This document shows positions 43,946 to 52,692 of a DNA stretch of 64,000 nt, piece by piece. The first letter of the stretch is position 1. Each line of letters opens with the position of its first letter. The position numbers were made by a program, and so were the translations under genes. This stretch comes from Pseudodesulfovibrio portus (GTDB taxonomy: Bacteria > Desulfobacterota > Desulfovibrionia > Desulfovibrionales > Desulfovibrionaceae): assembly GCF_026000375.1 (NCBI RefSeq), contig NZ_AP026708.1, positions 2,826,001-2,890,000 on the forward strand, given 5' to 3'. The notes under the pieces are model-generated. The model ran no database searches. It was not told the DNA's origin and saw nothing but the letters and a program-made list of their open reading frames with translations.

Positions 43946-44468
43946 AGATTTTCTCCATTGCAGGGTTGTCGGCCGAGCGTGGAATATAGGTCCCGCCGGC
44001 CTCGGTCACTTCATCGAGCACCAGTTCCATGACTTCGGGCAGCTTGGCCTCAAGCTCCGGGGACAGGGCCGCGGACATGTCCTTGTAGTTGACCGGCTCG
44101 ATGCCGTACAGGACCACGTCCTGGGGCACGCTGCCCAGGATGCTGCAGTTGGACAGGGTGTCGAGCAGGTCGGTCTGGTGCATTGAATTCTTGAAGGCGC
44201 AGGCCTTGTTCAGGTCCTCGCCCAGCAGCCGGTGCACTTCGCCGGGCGCGGATTCGTTGAGCACGATATCCACGATGATCAGGTAGTCCGATTCCATGAT
44301 CGGCCCCATGAGCTTCAGCCCCAGGGTGCCGCCGTCAAGGACCGTGACATTCTCGGAAAATTCGTACTGCTGCTCCAGTTCCTCGGCCACTCTGACGCCG
44401 AAGCCCTCGTCCGTGAACAGGATATTTCCAACGCCCAATATCAGGATGCGTTTGTCGTTTTCAGGCAT
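43914..44468 (-). CDS. hynC: [NiFe] hydrogenase maturation protease
   Basis: 184 residues. HyaD/HybD-type: ILILGVGNILFTDEGFGVRV has the conserved Glu and Gly of the nickel-sensing site, DGGTLGLKLM and DYLIIVDIV carry the Asp, and LHQT-like NSMHQTDLLD the His. It cleaves the C-terminal tail of HynA after nickel insertion. The ATG at 44466-44468 has a weak ribosome-binding site. It precedes and overlaps hypC. Confidence 0.93.
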   Translation of the reverse strand: MPENDKRILILGVGNILFTDEGFGVRVAEELEQQYEFSENVTVLDGGTLGLKLMGPIMESDYLIIVDIVLNESAPGEVHRLLGEDLNKACAFKNSMHQTDLLDTLSNCSILGSVPQDVVLYGIEPVNYKDMSAALSPELEAKLPEVMELVLDEVTEAGGTYIPRSADNPAMEKIYVPRDTSGNS

Positions 44469-44560
44469 GGTTTTGACATAGTAGACCACCGTGGATTTAG
44501 CAACAATTAATATCGAAACCGTTCCTGCTCGGGCCATGCCGGGAGAGTGGCGGGGCGGGT

Positions 44561-45646
44561 TCAGCGGGTGACGTAATAATAGGAAGTACGAAGGCCGCCG
44601 AGTTCCTTCTGCCGGCTGACGACGTCGACGATGCGGCCGCCCGCAGCTTCCACCACTGTCCTGACGAGCTCTTCCGGCACCACGTGCGATTCGCTGCGGG
44701 GACGCTTGGCGCTGACGGTCGGTTCGGACTCCGCCGCCTCTTCCCGCCGGCGGACCAGGGTGGGGACGCTGGCCGCGTTGTCCCCGTTGCCGATGGGCCT
44801 GCCGAAGTAGTCCGCCGGGGTCAGCACCAGGACGTATTCGCCCGGCTCTCCCGGGGAGGGGACCTTGTAGTCCATTTCCATGGTTTCGCCGGGCTGGACG
44901 ACTCCTGCCGGAAAGTTCAGGTAGCCGTGGTTGTGGTATGCGGCGTCGGAGTTCAGGTCGAGCCAATGGTGGACGATCTTGGCGGGGGCGTTGACGCCTT
45001 CCCCGGTGCCGATGGGGTGGGCGCAGGTGTTGGTCACCTTCACCGGCAACTCGGCCACGGAGCCCACGGACATGCTCAGAGCCTCGGGGACGGCTTCGAC
45101 GGAGCACAGAATGCCGTCCTCGGGATAGGCGTATGAGGGAGCCTGGCTGGGGCAGTGGAAATAGGCCAGCCCGCCGGGTTTGAGCACGCGGACGAATTCG
45201 GCGATATAGTGCAGGGCGACCTGTGGCCGGATGTGCTGGAGCACGTGTTCGGTATAAACGAGGTCAAAGGAACCGGTCGGGAACGACTGCAGGTTGTTGT
45301 CCTCGTTGAGGCGGTAGACGCACTTTCTGCCGTGCCGGTTGAATTCCTTGGCCTTCTTGATCATGGACGGTGCGATGTCCACGCCCACGCAGGTATCGAA
45401 ATGGCCGCACAGGGCCTGCGTCAATCTGCCGACTCCGCAGCCGAAGTCCAGTGCCGCCTTCCTTTGGCCCGGCAGGCCGTTCTCGTCCATCCACTGACGC
45501 AGTCGACCGATCCGAGCCACGCCGGTCTGGAAAAAATCCTGAATATTCCATTTGTTGTTCTTTTTTTCCGGAGCGGAACAAACGGCCCAGAGCGGGTCCT
45601 CCTGGCCGAAAATGTCCCAATTCTCCTGCAGTTCCTTGAGGTACAC
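44561..45646 (-). CDS. Class I SAM-dependent methyltransferase with C-terminal beta domain
   Basis: 361 residues. The SAM-binding motif I is LDFGCGVGRLTQALCG, motif II FDTCVGVDIAPSMIKKAKEF, and a post-motif block FDLVYTEHVLQHI is followed by VRVLKPGGLAYFHCP. Residues about 205-300 form an immunoglobulin-like beta region (AELPVKVTNTCAHPI; PGEPGEYVLVLTPADYFG), which resembles sugar-binding or Wzt-like domains, so the target may be a glycan or lipid. No partner genes adjacent. Confidence 0.82.
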   Translation of the reverse strand: MYLKELQENWDIFGQEDPLWAVCSAPEKKNNKWNIQDFFQTGVARIGRLRQWMDENGLPGQRKAALDFGCGVGRLTQALCGHFDTCVGVDIAPSMIKKAKEFNRHGRKCVYRLNEDNNLQSFPTGSFDLVYTEHVLQHIRPQVALHYIAEFVRVLKPGGLAYFHCPSQAPSYAYPEDGILCSVEAVPEALSMSVGSVAELPVKVTNTCAHPIGTGEGVNAPAKIVHHWLDLNSDAAYHNHGYLNFPAGVVQPGETMEMDYKVPSPGEPGEYVLVLTPADYFGRPIGNGDNAASVPTLVRRREEAAESEPTVSAKRPRSESHVVPEELVRTVVEAAGGRIVDVVSRQKELGGLRTSYYYVTR

Positions 45647-45734
45647 GAAATATCTCCTTGGGCTTCAGATTGCGTGCATGGGGTATATCGGAGATGCAAA
45701 GCAGGTTTTGTGCCATTTCACATCGCGGCACAGG

Positions 45735-45770
45735 CAAAAAAAAGGCCGCCCGGAATTCCGGGCGGCCTTG
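45735..45770 (-). terminator. Terminator of icd
   Basis: AAGGCCGCCCGGAATTCCGGGCGGCCTT, a nearly perfect palindrome, with a T run on the minus strand; 20 bases after the icd stop. Confidence 0.85.
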
Positions 45771-45790
45771 GTGTGACGTGGGGCGAACCG

Positions 45791-46933
45791 TTAGAGGTTG
45801 CCGAGCAGGATTTCGCCGAACTCCCGGCAGCCGACCTGGGTGGAGCCGCTGATCTGGGCGGCCAGGTCCACGGTGACCTTCTTGTCGGCCAGTCCCTTTT
45901 CCACGGCCTTGTGGATGAGGTTGGCGGCTTCATGCCAGCCGATGTGCTCAAGGAGCATGGCCCCGGACAGGATCAGGGAGCCGGGGTTGGCCATGTCCTT
46001 GCCCGCGATGGTCGGGGCGGTGCCGTGGGTGGGCTCGAAAAAGGCGAGCTTGTCGCCCATGTTGACGCCCGGCGCCAGGCCGAGTCCGCCCACCTGGGCG
46101 GCCAGGGCATCGGAGATATAGTCGCCGTTCAGGTTGGTGGTGGCGATGACGGAGTACTGTTCCGGGTACATGAGCACGTTCTGGAACATGGCGTCCGCGA
46201 TGCGGTCCTTGATGATCACACCCTCGCCGTCTTCGCCTTCGCGCACGACGCGGCCCTTGTATTCCTCTTCGGCCAGTTCATAACCCCAGGCGCGGAAACC
46301 GCCCTCGGTGGTCTTCATGATGTTGCCCTTGTGCACCAGGGTGACGGAAGGCTTGCCCTGTTCCAGGGCGAAATCCAGGGCCTTTTTGACCAGTCGCTTG
46401 GAGCCCGCCGGGGTAATGGGCTTGATGCCCACGCCCGCCGTGGCGTCGATCTTGGCACCGAACTCGTCCACCAGGAATTCAATTAACTTCTTGGCTTCCG
46501 GGCTGCCGGACTGGTATTCAATACCGGCGTACACGTCCTCGGTGTTCTCGCGGAACACGGTCATGTCAACCAGGTCGGGGCGCTTGACCGGGGATTCTAT
46601 CCCCTTGAAATATTTGATGGGACGAATGCATGCGTAGAGGTCGAAGACCTGGCGCAGGGTGACGTTGAGGGATCGGAAGCCCTTGCCCACCGGAGTGTTC
46701 AGCGGACCCTTGAAGGCCAGCTCGGCATTGGCCAGGGCGTCCATGGTCGCCTTGGGCAGGTGCTCGCCGGTTTCCTTAAAGGCGCGTTCACCGGCCAGCA
46801 GCAGCTGCCAGTCGAGCGCGTTCTCTGTGCCGTAGGCTTTTTCCACGGCGGCGTCGATCACGGGGCGACCGGCCTTCCAAACTTCGGGGCCGATGCCGTC
46901 ACCTTCGATGTAGTATACAGTCTTGGTAGCCAA
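45791..46933 (-). CDS. icd: Isocitrate dehydrogenase (NADP-dependent type)
   Basis: 380 residues. Oxidative decarboxylation of isocitrate to 2-oxoglutarate, supplying glutamate synthesis. GDGIGPEVWKAGRPVIDAAV at the start, the substrate site RSLNVTLRQVFDLYACIRPI (Ser and three Arg), and the cofactor loop HGTAPTIAGKDMANPGSLIL. The start is decided by the ribosome-binding site: AGAGGAGG lies five bases before a TTG at 46931-46933; an ATG farther upstream (46951) overlaps the site itself and is unlikely. Monocistronic. Confidence 0.95.
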   Translation of the reverse strand: MATKTVYYIEGDGIGPEVWKAGRPVIDAAVEKAYGTENALDWQLLLAGERAFKETGEHLPKATMDALANAELAFKGPLNTPVGKGFRSLNVTLRQVFDLYACIRPIKYFKGIESPVKRPDLVDMTVFRENTEDVYAGIEYQSGSPEAKKLIEFLVDEFGAKIDATAGVGIKPITPAGSKRLVKKALDFALEQGKPSVTLVHKGNIMKTTEGGFRAWGYELAEEEYKGRVVREGEDGEGVIIKDRIADAMFQNVLMYPEQYSVIATTNLNGDYISDALAAQVGGLGLAPGVNMGDKLAFFEPTHGTAPTIAGKDMANPGSLILSGAMLLEHIGWHEAANLIHKAVEKGLADKKVTVDLAAQISGSTQVGCREFGEILLGNL

Positions 46934-47225
46934 TTGGTCCTCCTCTCTCATGGGGAATCTGTACTGGTATCGCGATTTGCGGTAGCGGACTATGCCGCGT
47001 ATCCGGCCCGATTGCAAGCCGATGCGCTGTCCGGCGGCAGTGACGCAGGGGTGGATGGGTCGTTTTCTGATCGGGGTCGAGCCGTTTGTGGGAGCCGATT
47101 GCCCCTCAAAAATGGTTTTTTCGCGAACTTTTTTCTGGTTTTTGCGTACCCTGCCTGGGGCGAAAACCGATTTTTTCAAGCGGAAAAATGTGGATGAACA
47201 GGAAACAAAGGATATCGGAAACGAC

Positions 47226-47951
47226 ATGAAGGCTGATCTGGAAATGGTGAAGGCGGTGCTGAGCGGTGCCCGCAAGGTGGTCGCCCTGACCGGCGCGGGT
47301 GTGTCCTCGGAGAGCGGGGTGCCCACGTTCAGGGGGCAGGACGGACTGTGGAAACAGCACAGGGCCGAGGACCTGGCCCGGCCGGATGCCTTTGCCGCCC
47401 ACCCGGAACTGGTGTGGGAGTTCTACAACTGGCGGCGCGGGTTGGTGGGAAAGTGCGAACCGAACCCGGCCCATTTCGCCCTGGCAAAGATGGAAGAGCA
47501 GGTCCCGGAATTCCTGCTGATCACCCAGAACGTGGACGGCCTGCATGGGCTGGCGGGGTCCAGGAAGCTCATGGAGATGCACGGTTCGCTCTGGCGTGTG
47601 CGCTGCACGGTCTGCACGCATGCCCGCGAGGACCGCTCCGAATTGTCGGACGTGCCGGAATGTCCGGTCTGCGGGCACATGCTCAGGCCTGGCGTGGTCT
47701 GGTTCGGCGAGCCGCTGGTGCCCGGCGTGCTCAGGCTGGCCATCGAGCGCATCTCCGGGGCGGACGTCTTCCTGTCCATCGGCACGTCCAGCCTGGTGCA
47801 GCCCGCAGCCTCCTTCTTCCAACTGGCAAAGGACCACGGCGCGGTGACCGTGGAGATCAACCTGGAACCCACGCCCAACAGCGGGTTCATGGATTTCGCC
47901 CTGCACGGGAAGGCCGGGGACATCCTCCCGGAATTGGTAAAAATGCGTTGA
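47226..47951 (+). CDS. NAD-dependent protein deacylase (Sir2/CobB type)
   Basis: 241 residues. The NAD-binding GAGVSSESGVPTFRGQDGLW, catalytic His in LMEMHGSLWRV, and ITQNVDGLH; a zinc ribbon CTVC...CPVC. The segment WEFYNWRR has the Tyr-x-x-Arg pair typical of CobB/SIRT5-type desuccinylases. Removes acyl groups from Lys of cytoplasmic proteins. Start at 47226 is the best-spaced ATG; in-frame codons upstream are open. Divergent from icd. Confidence 0.93.
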   Translation: MKADLEMVKAVLSGARKVVALTGAGVSSESGVPTFRGQDGLWKQHRAEDLARPDAFAAHPELVWEFYNWRRGLVGKCEPNPAHFALAKMEEQVPEFLLITQNVDGLHGLAGSRKLMEMHGSLWRVRCTVCTHAREDRSELSDVPECPVCGHMLRPGVVWFGEPLVPGVLRLAIERISGADVFLSIGTSSLVQPAASFFQLAKDHGAVTVEINLEPTPNSGFMDFALHGKAGDILPELVKMR

Positions 47952-48273
47952 TCGCGCCTACGTTTTTGTCGTCAGTCTTGACTTGGCCTTGTCAGGGGGA
48001 GTAACGGTATTTCTTATGAAAACACCCATCTCATACACTTATTTTTGTGGACGCGGGTGGCGCAACGTCAAGCGGCCCGATTCCTGATTGCGTGCTGAAG
48101 TGTTCCCGTCGTCCCGAGGGTCGGCGGTGGCTGGTGCACGCAGTTTGGGGATCGAGTGAAGCCGCTGGAGTTGAGTCCGGTGGTTTTTTTATTGTCAATC
48201 GGTCGCCGAGGAAAGGCGGGGGATTCGATCAACCGTCCCGATTCCGGCCTCAAACTGTTCGGAGGAACAACAC
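47952..48273. other. Spacer upstream of trpB
   Basis: 322 bases with no accepted gene. A 23-codon open frame starts at 48016 and contains one Trp; no clear attenuator stem-loop with T run follows, so it is not called a leader peptide. AGGAGG-type site just before 48274. Confidence 0.35.
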
Positions 48274-49620
48274 ATGTTCGTTAAGAAAATCTTTTTGCCC
48301 CAGGATCAGATGCCGACCCGGTGGTACAACCCCATGCCGGATCTGCCCACCCCCATGGCTCCGCCCCTCAACCCGCAGACAATGGAGCCGCTGACCCCGG
48401 ACATGCTGTCTCCGATCTTTCCCGATTCGCTCATCGCCCAGGAAATGAGCCAGGACCGGTTCATCGACATCCCGCAGGAAATCCTCGACGTGTACAAGAT
48501 CTGGCGTCCCTCGCCCCTGGTACGCGCCGACAGGCTGGAAAAGGCCATCGGCGCCAAGTGCAAGATCTACTACAAGGACGAGTCGGTTTCCCCGGCCGGT
48601 TCCCACAAGCCCAACACCTCGGTGCCCCAGGCCTACTACAACAAGATGGAAGGCGTTAAGCGGCTGGCCACCGAGACCGGCGCGGGCCAGTGGGGCACGG
48701 CCCTGTCGTTCGCCTGCGCCCAGTACGACATGGAGTGCGTGGTCTACATGGTCAAGGTCTCGTACGAGCAGAAGCCGTACCGCAAGATGATCATCAACAC
48801 TTACGGCGGCACCATCTATCCGTCCCCGTCCGACCAGACCCGCACCGGTCGCGAGATGCTGGAGCGCGATCCGGACTGCAAGGGCTCCCTCGGCCTGGCC
48901 ATCTCCGAGGCCGTGGAGGACGCGGCCACCCGCGACGACACCAAGTACGCCCTCGGTTCCGTGCTCAACCACGTGCTCATCCACCAGACCATCACCGGCC
49001 TGGAGGTGCAGAAGCAGCTTGAAATGGTCGGCGAGAAAGCCACCCATCTGGTCGGCTGCGTGGGCGGCGGTTCCAACTTCGGCGGCCTGGTCCTGCCCTT
49101 CCTGCCCCAGAAGCTCGACGGCGACCCGGTCAAGTTCATCGCGGTGGAGCCCAAGGCTTGCCCGACCCTGACGCGCGGCGAATACCGCTACGATTTCGGC
49201 GACATGGCCCGGCTCACCCCGCTGGTCAAGATGCACACCCTGGGCCATGACTTCATGCCCGCGCCCATCCACGCGGGCGGCCTGCGCTACCACGGCGACG
49301 CGCCCATCGTCTGCAATATCGTGGAAGAGGGGCTGTGCGATCCCGTGGCCTACTTCCAGACCGAGTGCTTCGAGGCGGCCAAGCTGTTCATGCAGACCGA
49401 GGGTTTCCTGCCCGCGCCCGAGACCTCCCACGCCATCAAGGGGGCCATCGAAGCGGCCAAGACCGCAGGCCCGGACGACGTCATCGTGTTCCTGTACTCC
49501 GGCCACGGCATGCTCGACCTGGCCTCCTACGACGCCTTCAACCAGGGGCTGCTGACCAACTTCGAACTGCCCCAGCGGGATATTGAGGAGGCGCTCAAGG
49601 CCTGCCCCAAGGTCGGCTAG
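48274..49620 (+). CDS. trpB: Tryptophan synthase beta chain, TrpB2 type
   Basis: 448 residues, longer than classical TrpB as usual for TrpB2. PLP Lys in [17 protein letters not shown], phosphate loop [15 protein letters not shown], and GRPSPL-like [17 protein letters not shown]. Condenses indole and serine to tryptophan. TrpB2 enzymes are adapted to free indole and lack good contacts to TrpA; no trpA or other trp gene is nearby. GGAGGA precedes the ATG. A palindromic repeat begins at the base after the stop. Confidence 0.94.
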   Translation: MFVKKIFLPQDQMPTRWYNPMPDLPTPMAPPLNPQTMEPLTPDMLSPIFPDSLIAQEMSQDRFIDIPQEILDVYKIWRPSPLVRADRLEKAIGAKCKIYYKDESVSPAGSHKPNTSVPQAYYNKMEGVKRLATETGAGQWGTALSFACAQYDMECVVYMVKVSYEQKPYRKMIINTYGGTIYPSPSDQTRTGREMLERDPDCKGSLGLAISEAVEDAATRDDTKYALGSVLNHVLIHQTITGLEVQKQLEMVGEKATHLVGCVGGGSNFGGLVLPFLPQKLDGDPVKFIAVEPKACPTLTRGEYRYDFGDMARLTPLVKMHTLGHDFMPAPIHAGGLRYHGDAPIVCNIVEEGLCDPVAYFQTECFEAAKLFMQTEGFLPAPETSHAIKGAIEAAKTAGPDDVIVFLYSGHGMLDLASYDAFNQGLLTNFELPQRDIEEALKACPKVG

Positions 49621-49740
49621 CGTCGGCTTGCGATAGCGGCGCATCTGCACATTTTTCGGGTTTACCGAGTCCTCGCCGTAGCGCTGCTGCGCCTCCGGCT
49701 CGGCTGCATCCGAGAAAATGCACAGCTCCACCACTCTCGA
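49621..49740 (+). repeat. Palindromic intergenic repeat, copy 2 (after trpB)
   Basis: Second copy of the unit at 42522-42640. Both start GTCGGCTTGCGATAGCGGCG and end CACCACTCTC. The central palindrome is GTAGCGCTGCTGC here. Begins immediately after the trpB stop. Confidence 0.8.
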
Positions 49741-49796
49741 AAACCTTGAGTCGGGCAAGAGAGTGGAAGAAGAAAAGGGGAAAATCAGCCCCCGGC

Positions 49797-49821
49797 ACAG
49801 GTTGTGTGTCGGGGGCTTTTT
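49797..49821 (+). terminator. Intrinsic terminator downstream of trpB and its repeat
   Basis: AGCCCCCGGCAC...GTGTCGGGGGCT followed by five T. Confidence 0.8.
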
Positions 49822-49892
49822 GCATCGCGTCTTGCCACGGGCCGGATGGCTTGGTATCCATCCCAGTGCATCGAACATCAAGGAGTTACCCA

Positions 49893-50351
49893 ATGCGCAC
49901 GCATATGAAAGGCTTGGCCGTTGTCTGTTTCCTGATCGTCCTGTTTGCCGTGGCCGGGTGCGGTTCCCACGAGGAGCCCAAGCCGGTTGTCGGGGAGAAT
50001 CTGCGGTCAGCCATGGTGGGCAAGAAGTGGGTCGTCGAGGAGTTGTTCGCCCGGCGCATGAACGAAGAGGTGACCATGGAATTCATGAGCGACGGAACGG
50101 TCAAGGCGTTCGGCGGGTGCAACGAGCTGACCGGCACGTATACCCTGCTTGAGGACGGGTTGACCTTCGGCCCCATGGCCTCCACCCGCAAGTCGTGCGG
50201 CCCGGCCCTGGATGAGCAGGAATACTCCTTCAAGACCTTCCTGGCCCGCGTGGAGCGGGTGGAACTCGACGGCAACGACCTGCTGCTCCTGTCCAGGGAG
50301 TTCCCCGGTCCCATCCGGTTGACCACCGGAGGCGGCGGCCTGTTCTGGTAG
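49893..50351 (+). CDS. META-domain lipoprotein (HslJ-like)
   Basis: 152 residues. A signal peptide ends in lipobox VAGC (Cys23). The rest is one META domain: FGGCNELTGTYTLLEDGLTF, then GPMASTRKSCGPALDEQEYS. HslJ relatives are linked with novobiocin resistance and envelope stress; the role here is unknown. ATG at 49893 after AAGGAG. Closed by a bidirectional terminator. Confidence 0.88.
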   Translation: MRTHMKGLAVVCFLIVLFAVAGCGSHEEPKPVVGENLRSAMVGKKWVVEELFARRMNEEVTMEFMSDGTVKAFGGCNELTGTYTLLEDGLTFGPMASTRKSCGPALDEQEYSFKTFLARVERVELDGNDLLLLSREFPGPIRLTTGGGGLFW

Positions 50352-50370
50352 CCGATCGATATGGCGAATG

Positions 50371-50407
50371 AAAAGCCGCCGCCCGTTCTCCGGGCGGCGG
50401 CTTTTTT
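50371..50407. terminator. Bidirectional terminator between the META lipoprotein and nagZ-like genes
   Basis: AAAAGCCGCCGCCCG with CGGGCGGCGGCTTTTTT; runs on both sides serve both convergent genes. Confidence 0.85.
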
Positions 50408-50411
50408 GTGG

Positions 50412-51506
50412 TCAGTTCAGGGTCGCCTTGAGCTTCATGATCCGTTGGTAGGATTGTTCGATGCGTGTTTGGGGGATGGTTCCCTCATCCACCATGCGCC
50501 GGATGGCGGCGTGCGCCTTGCCCACGATCTCTTCGTCGTAGGCGAGGTTGTTGCCGAAGAGCAGGATGTCCGCCCCGGCCAGGATGGCCAGCCGGATGGC
50601 CTGGTCGCGGCCGTAGAATTCGGTGATCGCCCCCATGGTCATGTCGTCGGTGACGACCACGCCGTCATAGCCGAGCTTGTCGCGCAAAAGCCCTGTGATG
50701 ACCTTGTGCGACAGGGTGGCCGGGTACTTCGGGTCGAGGTTGGCGTTGAAGATGTGCGCGGTCATGATCATGGTCGGCAGCCCCCTGCCGATCAGCTCGC
50801 GGTAGGGGATCAGTTCCGCCTCGGTCCAGGTGTCGGTGACGTCGGTCAGCCCTTCGTGGCTGTCCGTGCCCGCCGAACCGTGGCCGGGAAAATGCTTGAG
50901 GCAGGAGAGCGCGCCGCTTCGTTTCAGTTCGCCCATGTATATTTCCGCGCACCGGGTCACCTTTTCGGGGTCGTCGGAAAAGCTCCGTTCCAGCCTGCCG
51001 ATGGCCGGGCTGTCGGGGTTGACGTTGACGTCGGCCACGGGCGCGAAGTCGAGGTTGAAGCCGTTTGCCGCGCAGGTGGAGCCGACCATGTAGGCGGCCA
51101 TGCGGACCTTGAATTCACCGGACGTGCAGATGGCCAGGGCCGAGGGCGTCTCATGGAATCCGGAGGCCTTCTTGAGCCGCTGCACCTTGCCGCCCTCCTG
51201 GTCCACGCCGATGAACAGCGGGGTGGCCGCGTAGGACTGGAGAGATTCGTTCAGGGCCTTTACCTGCTCCGGGTTCCGGATGTTTCGTTCGGCCTTGCCC
51301 AGCGCCACGTCGTAGTCGAACAGGACCACGCCGCCAAGGTGGTGGTCGCGGATGTCGCGGGCGATGCGGCTGTCCGGCGCGGCGGTGTAGCCCCGGAATC
51401 CGGCCATGAGCATCTGGCCGATCATGACGTCGAGGTCCGCCGCCAAGGCGGGCAGGGGAAGGAGAAGGGTCAGTCCTGCGATCAGTGTTGCGAGGCGGTG
51501 TTTCAT
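50412..51506 (-). CDS. nagZ: Exported beta-N-acetylhexosaminidase, NagZ-type (GH3)
   Basis: 364 residues. Sec signal LIAGLTLLLPLPALA, so secreted or envelope-located, unlike cytoplasmic NagZ of E. coli. GH3 signatures: FIGVDQEGGKVQRLKK, CLKHFPGHGSAGTDSH (the His-Asp dyad loop of NagZ), and the nucleophile Asp in VVVTDDMTMGAI. It should remove terminal N-acetylglucosamine from peptidoglycan fragments. ATG at 51504-51506. Gene symbol by family; substrate inferred. Confidence 0.9.
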   Translation of the reverse strand: MKHRLATLIAGLTLLLPLPALAADLDVMIGQMLMAGFRGYTAAPDSRIARDIRDHHLGGVVLFDYDVALGKAERNIRNPEQVKALNESLQSYAATPLFIGVDQEGGKVQRLKKASGFHETPSALAICTSGEFKVRMAAYMVGSTCAANGFNLDFAPVADVNVNPDSPAIGRLERSFSDDPEKVTRCAEIYMGELKRSGALSCLKHFPGHGSAGTDSHEGLTDVTDTWTEAELIPYRELIGRGLPTMIMTAHIFNANLDPKYPATLSHKVITGLLRDKLGYDGVVVTDDMTMGAITEFYGRDQAIRLAILAGADILLFGNNLAYDEEIVGKAHAAIRRMVDEGTIPQTRIEQSYQRIMKLKATLN

Positions 51507-51605
51507 GGCGGCTCCGTGCGTTTTCGGCAGCATAGGCCGGGGGATGCTTCCGGCGCAAGGGGGAAAGCTGTTTGCCACCGGGCGATTATGCATTACATAT
51601 ACCCC

Positions 51606-52622
51606 ATGCAGCCCAAGACCCCCCGCACCGGATTCTTCAACCGCGTCCTGCGTCACGCATGGACCGACCTGCGTCCCTTGGTGGTGGAGGACGGCGAGGG
51701 CGGGCTTTCGCATCGGGAGGCCAAGCTCTGGTCGCTCATCCTGTCCGCCCGGCACGTGCCCTACCGCATGCGACGGCTGCCCGCAGCCGAGGGCGGGGGA
51801 TACGTCATCGAGGTCCAGGAGTGGTTCGCCGACCGGGCGGCCAGGGAACTCACGCTCTATTTTGAGGAGAACCGGCCCGACATCGGGTCCGTCACCCTGC
51901 CGGACCTGCGCCCGGTCAGCGGGTTCGAGCCCACCCTCGTCGGCCTGGGATTGCTCCTGCTTTTTTATGTCATGTATCACCGCGTCTACCCCGGTCTCGG
52001 CGTGTACCCCGAACTGTGGGCGGATATCGGCAGCGCCGACGGGTCGGCCATCCTGTCCGGCCAGTGGTGGCGTACTGCCACCGCCCTCACCCTGCACGCG
52101 GACGGCCCGCACGTCCTGGGCAACGCGGTCATCGGCGGGGTCTTCATCTGGCTGGTGTCCCGGCGGCTGGGAGGCGGCCTGACCTGGCTGCTGACCATCC
52201 TGTCCGGGGTGCTCGGCAATCTTGCCAATACCCTGGTCCTGGGCGTACACCACGACGCCATCGGTTTTTCCACGGCCACCTTCGGCGCGGCAGGCGTGTT
52301 GGCGGCCATCACCCCCTTTACCGTGGGTGGCGGCGTCCACGGCCTGGGCAGCGGCGAGCGGGTGCGGCGGCTGCTGCGCTTCACGTCCAACGCGCTCATT
52401 CCCTTCGGAGCCGGTCTCGGGCTGCTGGCCATGCTCGGGGCCGGGGAAGGGACCGACCTCGGCGCGCACCTGTTCGGTTTCCTGTCGGGGGCCGGGCTGG
52501 GCGTTGTCGCCGGCAAGCTGACCACCGGCCACGGACTGCCCGGGCGGCCGCTCGGGGCGTGGATGTACCTGGCTGCCCTGTGCATTCCCCTCGGGGCGTG
52601 GTGGCTGGCATGGCTGGCATGA
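51606..52622 (+). CDS. Rhomboid-family intramembrane serine protease
   Basis: 338 residues. A cytoplasmic N-terminal region of about 100 residues is followed by six or seven membrane helices. Family marks: ADGPHVLGNAVIGGVFIWLV (H-x-x-x-N), nucleophile Ser in IGFSTATFGAAGVLA, and catalytic His in LGAHLFGFLSGAGLG. The Ser motif is GFSTA rather than GxSGA, so activity is likely but not certain. Start at 51606 (ATG, MQPKTPRTGF). Confidence 0.87.
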   Translation: MQPKTPRTGFFNRVLRHAWTDLRPLVVEDGEGGLSHREAKLWSLILSARHVPYRMRRLPAAEGGGYVIEVQEWFADRAARELTLYFEENRPDIGSVTLPDLRPVSGFEPTLVGLGLLLLFYVMYHRVYPGLGVYPELWADIGSADGSAILSGQWWRTATALTLHADGPHVLGNAVIGGVFIWLVSRRLGGGLTWLLTILSGVLGNLANTLVLGVHHDAIGFSTATFGAAGVLAAITPFTVGGGVHGLGSGERVRRLLRFTSNALIPFGAGLGLLAMLGAGEGTDLGAHLFGFLSGAGLGVVAGKLTTGHGLPGRPLGAWMYLAALCIPLGAWWLAWLA

Positions 52623-52692
52623 GCTGGAAGGGTGTGCTAGGCTTTCCCGATCGATGGCCGGTTGTATATCTCAGTGAACGCAGGAGAAACGC

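Noticed and set aside
48016..48087. Short open frame upstream of trpB, possible trp leader peptide
   Set aside because: Only one Trp codon, no tandem Trp codons, and no terminator/antiterminator pair with a T run before trpB.
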